Assembly: GCA_902555435.1 (NCBI GenBank)
Contig: CACDRL010000006.1
Span: forward strand, 1 to 37,500
DNA length: 37,500 nucleotides
Reading direction: 5' to 3'
Origin: an uncultured Pelagibacteraceae bacterium
GTDB taxonomy: Bacteria; Pseudomonadota; Alphaproteobacteria; Pelagibacterales; Pelagibacteraceae
In this document: piece by piece, positions 34,160 to 37,500 of the stretch
Position numbering within the stretch: the first letter of the stretch is position 1
Layout of the letters: each line of letters starts with the position of its first letter
The notes under the pieces: model-generated
Database searches by the model: none
What the model was told of the DNA's origin: nothing
What the model saw: only the letters and a program-made list of their open reading frames with translations
Position numbers and translations under genes: made by a program

Positions 34160-34188
34160 TATATACTTTAAATTTAGTCTAATGTTAA
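34160..34188 (-). promoter_or_regulatory. candidate sigma70-type promoter for the 34115-24924 operon
   Basis: On the minus strand TTAACA (34183-34188, five of six matches to the -35 consensus) is followed by a 17-base spacer and TATATA (34160-34165). The start of transcription would fall near 34153, about 38 bases before the methyltransferase ATG at 34115. The spacing is ideal, but AT-rich DNA gives many chance matches. Confidence 0.42.
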
Positions 34189-34202
34189 TATAAATCATTC
34201 CA

Positions 34203-34655
34203 ATGAAATCAAGTGGTATAAAAATTATTGATGTAAACAGCTCTTATGATGATAGAGGAAATGTAATTTATTGTAATGAATTTAATTTCATACAAAAAAA
34301 AATAAAAAGATTTTATCAAGTCAGTAACAATAATATAAATTTTATTAGAGCTTGGCATGGGCACAAAAAAGAAGAAAAGTTTTTATTTGTTATTCAAGGT
34401 TCATTTAAAATATGTGCTGTAAAAATAGATAATTGGAAAAAGCCCTCAAAGTCATTACCAGTAAAAGAATATGTTATTAATTCTAATTCTCCAAAAATTT
34501 TATATATCCCTGGTGGATACGCTCATGGAATACAAAATTTAAAATACGACTCTAAACTTATGGTTTTTACTACTTTTTCTCTTGAGCAAAGTGCAAAAGA
34601 CGACTTTAGATTTAAAAGCAGTCTATGGTATGATTGGGATATCAAGTTTAGATAA
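34203..34655 (+). CDS. RmlC/WxcM-like cupin, sugar isomerase or epimerase family
   Basis: The 150-residue single cupin domain has DDRGNVIYCNEF at the N-terminus, AWHGHKKEEKFLFVIQGS in the core, IPGGYAHGIQNL, and a C-terminal YDWDIKF. It resembles the cupin at 6714 (shared WHxHKK and WDIKF tail) and the dTDP-4-dehydrorhamnose 3,5-epimerase superfamily. It lies 5 bases before the CBS-SDR gene and upstream of pseC, so it probably acts on the UDP-linked sugar of that branch. The specific isomerisation is unknown. Confidence 0.72.
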   Translation: MKSSGIKIIDVNSSYDDRGNVIYCNEFNFIQKKIKRFYQVSNNNINFIRAWHGHKKEEKFLFVIQGSFKICAVKIDNWKKPSKSLPVKEYVINSNSPKILYIPGGYAHGIQNLKYDSKLMVFTTFSLEQSAKDDFRFKSSLWYDWDIKFR

Positions 34656-34660
34656 TCTAC

Positions 34661-36046
34661 ATGTCAAAAAATTTAAGCTTAACTAAAAATAATACAATTA
34701 AATTTGCTCTTCAAAAATTACATGGAGAATATGGAAAAATTTTAACTGTTGTAGATAAAAACAAATCACTTATAGGCGTTGTGTCTTCAGGTGATCTGCG
34801 AAGAGCAATTTTATCTGGCTGCAATCTTAATGATCGAATTGAAAAAATTTACAATACTAAAGTTTCTTATGTTTTTCATGAGGAATTAGTTAAAAAAAAA
34901 TTTAATAAAAGTAAATTTGGAAGTGAAAGTTTAAATAATTCAATTTTTTACTTACCTGTGCTTAGTAATCAAAAAAAAGTAAAAGATATAATTCCTGTCG
35001 AAAGAGTTTTAGAAATTCTTGAAAAAAAAAAAATTGAAAAAAAAACTAATCTCTCAAATAAGTTGCCAAAAATTCTTATTGTGGGTGGAGCTGGTTATAT
35101 TGGTACAGTTTTAAGCTCAAAACTTTTAAAAAAGAATTATCATGTGACAGTGCTTGATAAGCTTATGTATGATAAAAAGATAATTCAAAAGAATTTTAAA
35201 AATAAAAAAAATTTCAAATTTATAAATGGGGATGTTTGTGACTTAAATACGCAAATCAAGTCAATAAAAAAAATTGATATGGTTGTTTATTTGTCAGAGA
35301 TTGTTGGAGATCCCGCATGTAGCGCTAAACCTGAAGATGCTTTAAAAACAAATTATTTATCAGTATTAAGTTTTGCTAATCTTTGTTCACATCTTGCTAT
35401 TGATAAATTTATCTATACGTCTTCATGTTCTGTTTACGGCCTTGATAAAAATAATAAACTACTAGATGAAAGTTCAAGTTTAAATCCTATATCACATTAT
35501 GCTAGAATAAAAATAATGTCAGAAAAAGCACTTATGTCTAGTAGTAACAATTATTTTAAACCAACAATTTTAAGATTAGGTACTGTTTTTGGTCCATCAA
35601 AGAGAATGCGATTTGATCTCGTTGTCAATACAATGGCAAAATTTGCTTATTTCAAAAAGAAAATTAATGTTAATGGAGGTAAACAATGGAGACCGAATAT
35701 ACACGTAGATGATGTAGCTGATGGAATCATTTCAATTATAAAAGCTAAAAAAAGTAATATAGCAAATCAAATATTTAATTTATCATCTGAAAAATTAAAT
35801 TATCAAATTATAGAAATTGCAAAAATTGTAAAAAAAGTTTTTCCTACAGCTAAATTAAGTATAAATGATAGCTCTTTGGATTTAAGAAATTATAGAGTTT
35901 CGTCAAAAAAAATTAAACAAAAAACTGGTTTTGTTGCAAAAAAAACTATTAAAAATGCGCTAACAAATATAAAAAAAATGTTTATTCAAAAAAAAATTAA
36001 AAGGCCTGATAGTAAAATTTATAATAATTTACTAAGTCTAAAATAA
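34661..36046 (+). CDS. CBS-domain/SDR fusion: regulatory module joined to NAD-dependent epimerase/dehydratase
   Basis: This 461-residue two-part protein begins with a CBS module (about 1-120). KILTVVDKNKSLIGVVSSGDLRRAILSGCNL is a good first CBS repeat of the type normally fused to nucleotidyltransferases in legionaminic-acid loci; the second repeat (about 93-118) is degenerate. A lysine-rich linker with a 12-adenine run (35022-35033) leads to an extended SDR domain: VGGAGYIGT at 141-149, SSCSVYG at 254-260, Tyr280 and Lys284. The SDR half looks like a sugar 4-epimerase or dehydratase. It sits between a cupin and pseC (1 base gap), so it may replace pseB or make a variant sugar. The CBS part could sense adenosyl nucleotides. 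Confidence 0.8.
   Translation: MSKNLSLTKNNTIKFALQKLHGEYGKILTVVDKNKSLIGVVSSGDLRRAILSGCNLNDRIEKIYNTKVSYVFHEELVKKKFNKSKFGSESLNNSIFYLPVLSNQKKVKDIIPVERVLEILEKKKIEKKTNLSNKLPKILIVGGAGYIGTVLSSKLLKKNYHVTVLDKLMYDKKIIQKNFKNKKNFKFINGDVCDLNTQIKSIKKIDMVVYLSEIVGDPACSAKPEDALKTNYLSVLSFANLCSHLAIDKFIYTSSCSVYGLDKNNKLLDESSSLNPISHYARIKIMSEKALMSSSNNYFKPTILRLGTVFGPSKRMRFDLVVNTMAKFAYFKKKINVNGGKQWRPNIHVDDVADGIISIIKAKKSNIANQIFNLSSEKLNYQIIEIAKIVKKVFPTAKLSINDSSLDLRNYRVSSKKIKQKTGFVAKKTIKNALTNIKKMFIQKKIKRPDSKIYNNLLSLK
35022..35033. repeat. 12-base poly-A in the CBS-SDR linker
   Basis: Twelve consecutive A lie in codons 121-125, exactly in the linker between the CBS and SDR domains. Slippage here would separate the two domains. 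Confidence 0.9.
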
Positions 36047-36047
36047 A

Positions 36048-37232
36048 ATGGCTAAAAGATTTTTACCGTATAGCAGACAGAGTATTGATAAAGTAGACAT
36101 TAAAAAAATTACAAATGTCTTAAAGTCTGATTTTATTACACAAGGACCAAATATTTTTGATTTCGAAAAAGATTTTGCAAAATATGTAGGAGCCAAATAT
36201 GCTGTAGCATGCGCTACAGGAACAGCTGCATTACATCTTTCCTGTTTGGCACTGGGAATTAATAAAAAATCTAGAATTTTAACCTCTGCAGTTACTTTTG
36301 TTGCATCTGCAAATTGTGCAGAATTTTTAGGAGCAAATGTAGATTTTGTTGATATCGATAAAAATACATATTGTATAAATGTAAATGAATTAGAGAAAAA
36401 ATTAAAACAAAAAAAAATTGATTTAGTAATCCCAGTACACCTTTGTGGACATTCGAGTGAAATGGCCAAAATACATAGACTTAAAAAAAAATATAATTTT
36501 CATATCATAGAAGACTCCTGTCACGCATTAGGTGGGAAATATAATAATTTTAAAGTAGGTTCATGTAAATATTCAGATATCTCTACTTTTAGTTTTCATC
36601 CTGTAAAACCAATAACTACAGCAGAAGGAGGTATGATTACAACTAACGACGAAACAATTTATCAAAAACTATTATTATATAGAACTCATGGTATTCACAA
36701 AAATCCTTTAAAATTTAAAAATAAAAATTTAGCTTTCGATGAGAATAATCAACCGAATAGATGGTACTATGAAATGGATGTATTAGGTTTTAATTATAGA
36801 ATAACAGATTTACAAGCAGCCTTAGGTAAATCTCAATTAAAAAGAATAAATTTATTTACAAAAAAAAGAAATCAAATTGCCAATATATACAATAAAAATT
36901 TTAAAAATTTAAAAAACTTAAAAATACCGTTTAAAAGTAAAAAGGTACTACATGCTTACCACCTTTATACGATACTGGTAGACTTCAAAAAAATAAACTT
37001 ATCGAAAAATAAATTTATGAAATTTTTATTTGAATGTGGTATTGGCTCTCAAGTTTTATATATCCCTGTTTTTCTTCAACCTTATTATAAACGTAAATAT
37101 AATTATAGACCCAACAAATTTCCTGTATCAATGAAATACTATGAACAAGCACTAAGTATTCCTATATTTTATAGTCTCAAAAAAACAGAGCAAAATTTAG
37201 TGATAAAGAAAATAAAAGAACTACTTAGCTAG
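36048..37232 (+). CDS. pseC: UDP-4-amino-4,6-dideoxy-N-acetyl-L-altrosamine transaminase
   Basis: This PLP-dependent aminotransferase puts the 4-amino group on the UDP-keto-sugar precursor of pseudaminic acid. The 394-residue protein follows PseC closely: PYSRQSID at the start, SDFITQGP at 27-34, FVASANCAEFLGA, VDFVDID, the PLP lysine Lys187 in FSFHPVKPITTAEGG, and YRTHGI. PseC normally reads ITTGEGG where this has ITTAEGG. The gene starts one base after the CBS-SDR stop. Its TAG stop shares a CTAG with the stop of the opposing ABC transporter gene. No pseB or pseG homologue is visible in the window. Confidence 0.92.
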   Translation: MAKRFLPYSRQSIDKVDIKKITNVLKSDFITQGPNIFDFEKDFAKYVGAKYAVACATGTAALHLSCLALGINKKSRILTSAVTFVASANCAEFLGANVDFVDIDKNTYCINVNELEKKLKQKKIDLVIPVHLCGHSSEMAKIHRLKKKYNFHIIEDSCHALGGKYNNFKVGSCKYSDISTFSFHPVKPITTAEGGMITTNDETIYQKLLLYRTHGIHKNPLKFKNKNLAFDENNQPNRWYYEMDVLGFNYRITDLQAALGKSQLKRINLFTKKRNQIANIYNKNFKNLKNLKIPFKSKKVLHAYHLYTILVDFKKINLSKNKFMKFLFECGIGSQVLYIPVFLQPYYKRKYNYRPNKFPVSMKYYEQALSIPIFYSLKKTEQNLVIKKIKELLS

Positions 37233-37500
37233 TTATTTTTTTGAATATTATATAGTTGTTTAAAACTTAAGTTGGTCTCAAATAAGTTTTTGAAGTTATC
37301 AAAGCCAATTAATTTTCCGTTTTCTAAAAAAATAATTTTATCAAATTTTTCTAATAAATTAGAATTATGTGTAATCATAAATACTAGTTTTTCATTTCCA
37401 ATTGTGAGCAGTGATCTTAATACGTTAATCTCAGTCTCATTATCTAATGAGTTAGTAGACTCATCAAATACAATGATTTTACTCTCCTTGTATAATGATC
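37229..37500 (-). CDS. ABC transporter ATPase domain, C-terminal end only
   Basis: The frame enters at the window edge and stops with TAG at 37229-37231, giving about 90 residues. Visible are the Walker B strand KIIVFDE, the D-loop STNSLD, and the H-loop MITHN, then a LENGKLIGFDNF strand typical of the last part of ABC exporter nucleotide-binding domains. In this context a lipid-linked oligosaccharide flippase (PglK/MsbA type) is likely, but the membrane domain lies outside the window. Confidence 0.85.
   Translation of the reverse strand, partial: SLYKESKIIVFDESTNSLDNETEINVLRSLLTIGNEKLVFMITHNSNLLEKFDKIIFLENGKLIGFDNFKNLFETNLSFKQLYNIQKNN

Noticed and set aside
36038..36469. 143-codon open frame opposite the start of pseC
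   Set aside because: Lies wholly against a well-supported pseC and shows no family motif; an antisense shadow.
1..37500. Mobile elements, CRISPR arrays, tRNA or attachment sites
   Set aside because: No transposase or integrase motifs, no regular direct-repeat spacing and no cloverleaf-like GC-containing segment were seen on either strand.

Overview
The window is a very AT-rich, lysine- and asparagine-rich bacterial surface-glycan locus. It has no rRNA, tRNA, housekeeping or phage genes. Genes are packed with overlapping or touching ends, and no gene-free stretch exceeds about 210 bases. Extreme AT content, dense poly-A/T tracts and tight packing suggest a streamlined marine bacterium such as a SAR11/Pelagibacter-type hypervariable region. 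That placement is inference, because no taxonomic marker is present.

Layout. (1) 1-3982, minus strand: a sulfotransferase cut by the window edge, a GT4 glycosyltransferase and an AsnB-type amidotransferase. (2) 4189-16257, minus strand: a long gene string holding a CDP-sugar pathway (rfbF, rfbG, an RmlC-like epimerase, a C-methyltransferase, an SDR reductase), an aminotransferase plus N-formyltransferase pair, three GT2 glycosyltransferases (two are close paralogues), a methyltransferase and a LIC12162-family transferase. (3) 16328-18699, plus strand: a three-gene O-carbamoylation module resembling SxtJ, SxtK and SxtI. (4) 18734-21749, minus strand: an SGNH protein, a TylF-type methyltransferase and a nucleotidyltransferase. 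(5) 21787-24927, plus strand: a sugar amidotransferase with its own HisH/HisF ammonia supply and a GNAT acetyltransferase. (6) 24924-34115, minus strand: a nine-gene operon that interleaves nonulosonic-acid genes (pseF, pseI) with a dikinase, a class I glutaminase-like hydrolase, a CysC-like kinase, two sulfotransferase-fold proteins, an SGNH protein and a methyltransferase. (7) 34203-37232, plus strand: an RmlC-like cupin, a CBS-SDR fusion and pseC. (8) 37229-37500: the C-terminal end of an ABC transporter ATPase on the minus strand.

The main result is a complete candidate set for making an activated phosphoramidate donor, as in the O-methyl phosphoramidate (MeOPN) capsule pathway of Campylobacter jejuni. 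The set is an L-glutamine kinase (26573-28909), a CTP:phosphoglutamine cytidylyltransferase (20991-21749), a gamma-glutamyl-CDP-amidate hydrolase (25967-26569) and a CDP-amidate kinase (30082-30591). By default these would be annotated as PEP synthase, sugar nucleotidyltransferase, glutamine amidotransferase and adenylylsulfate kinase. Here they sit inside a pseudaminic-acid-type operon beside two sulfotransferase-fold proteins that are plausible phosphoramidate transferases. The cell would thus decorate its surface glycan with a nonulosonic acid, amidino, formyl, C-methyl and carbamoyl groups, and possibly phosphoramidate or sulfate.
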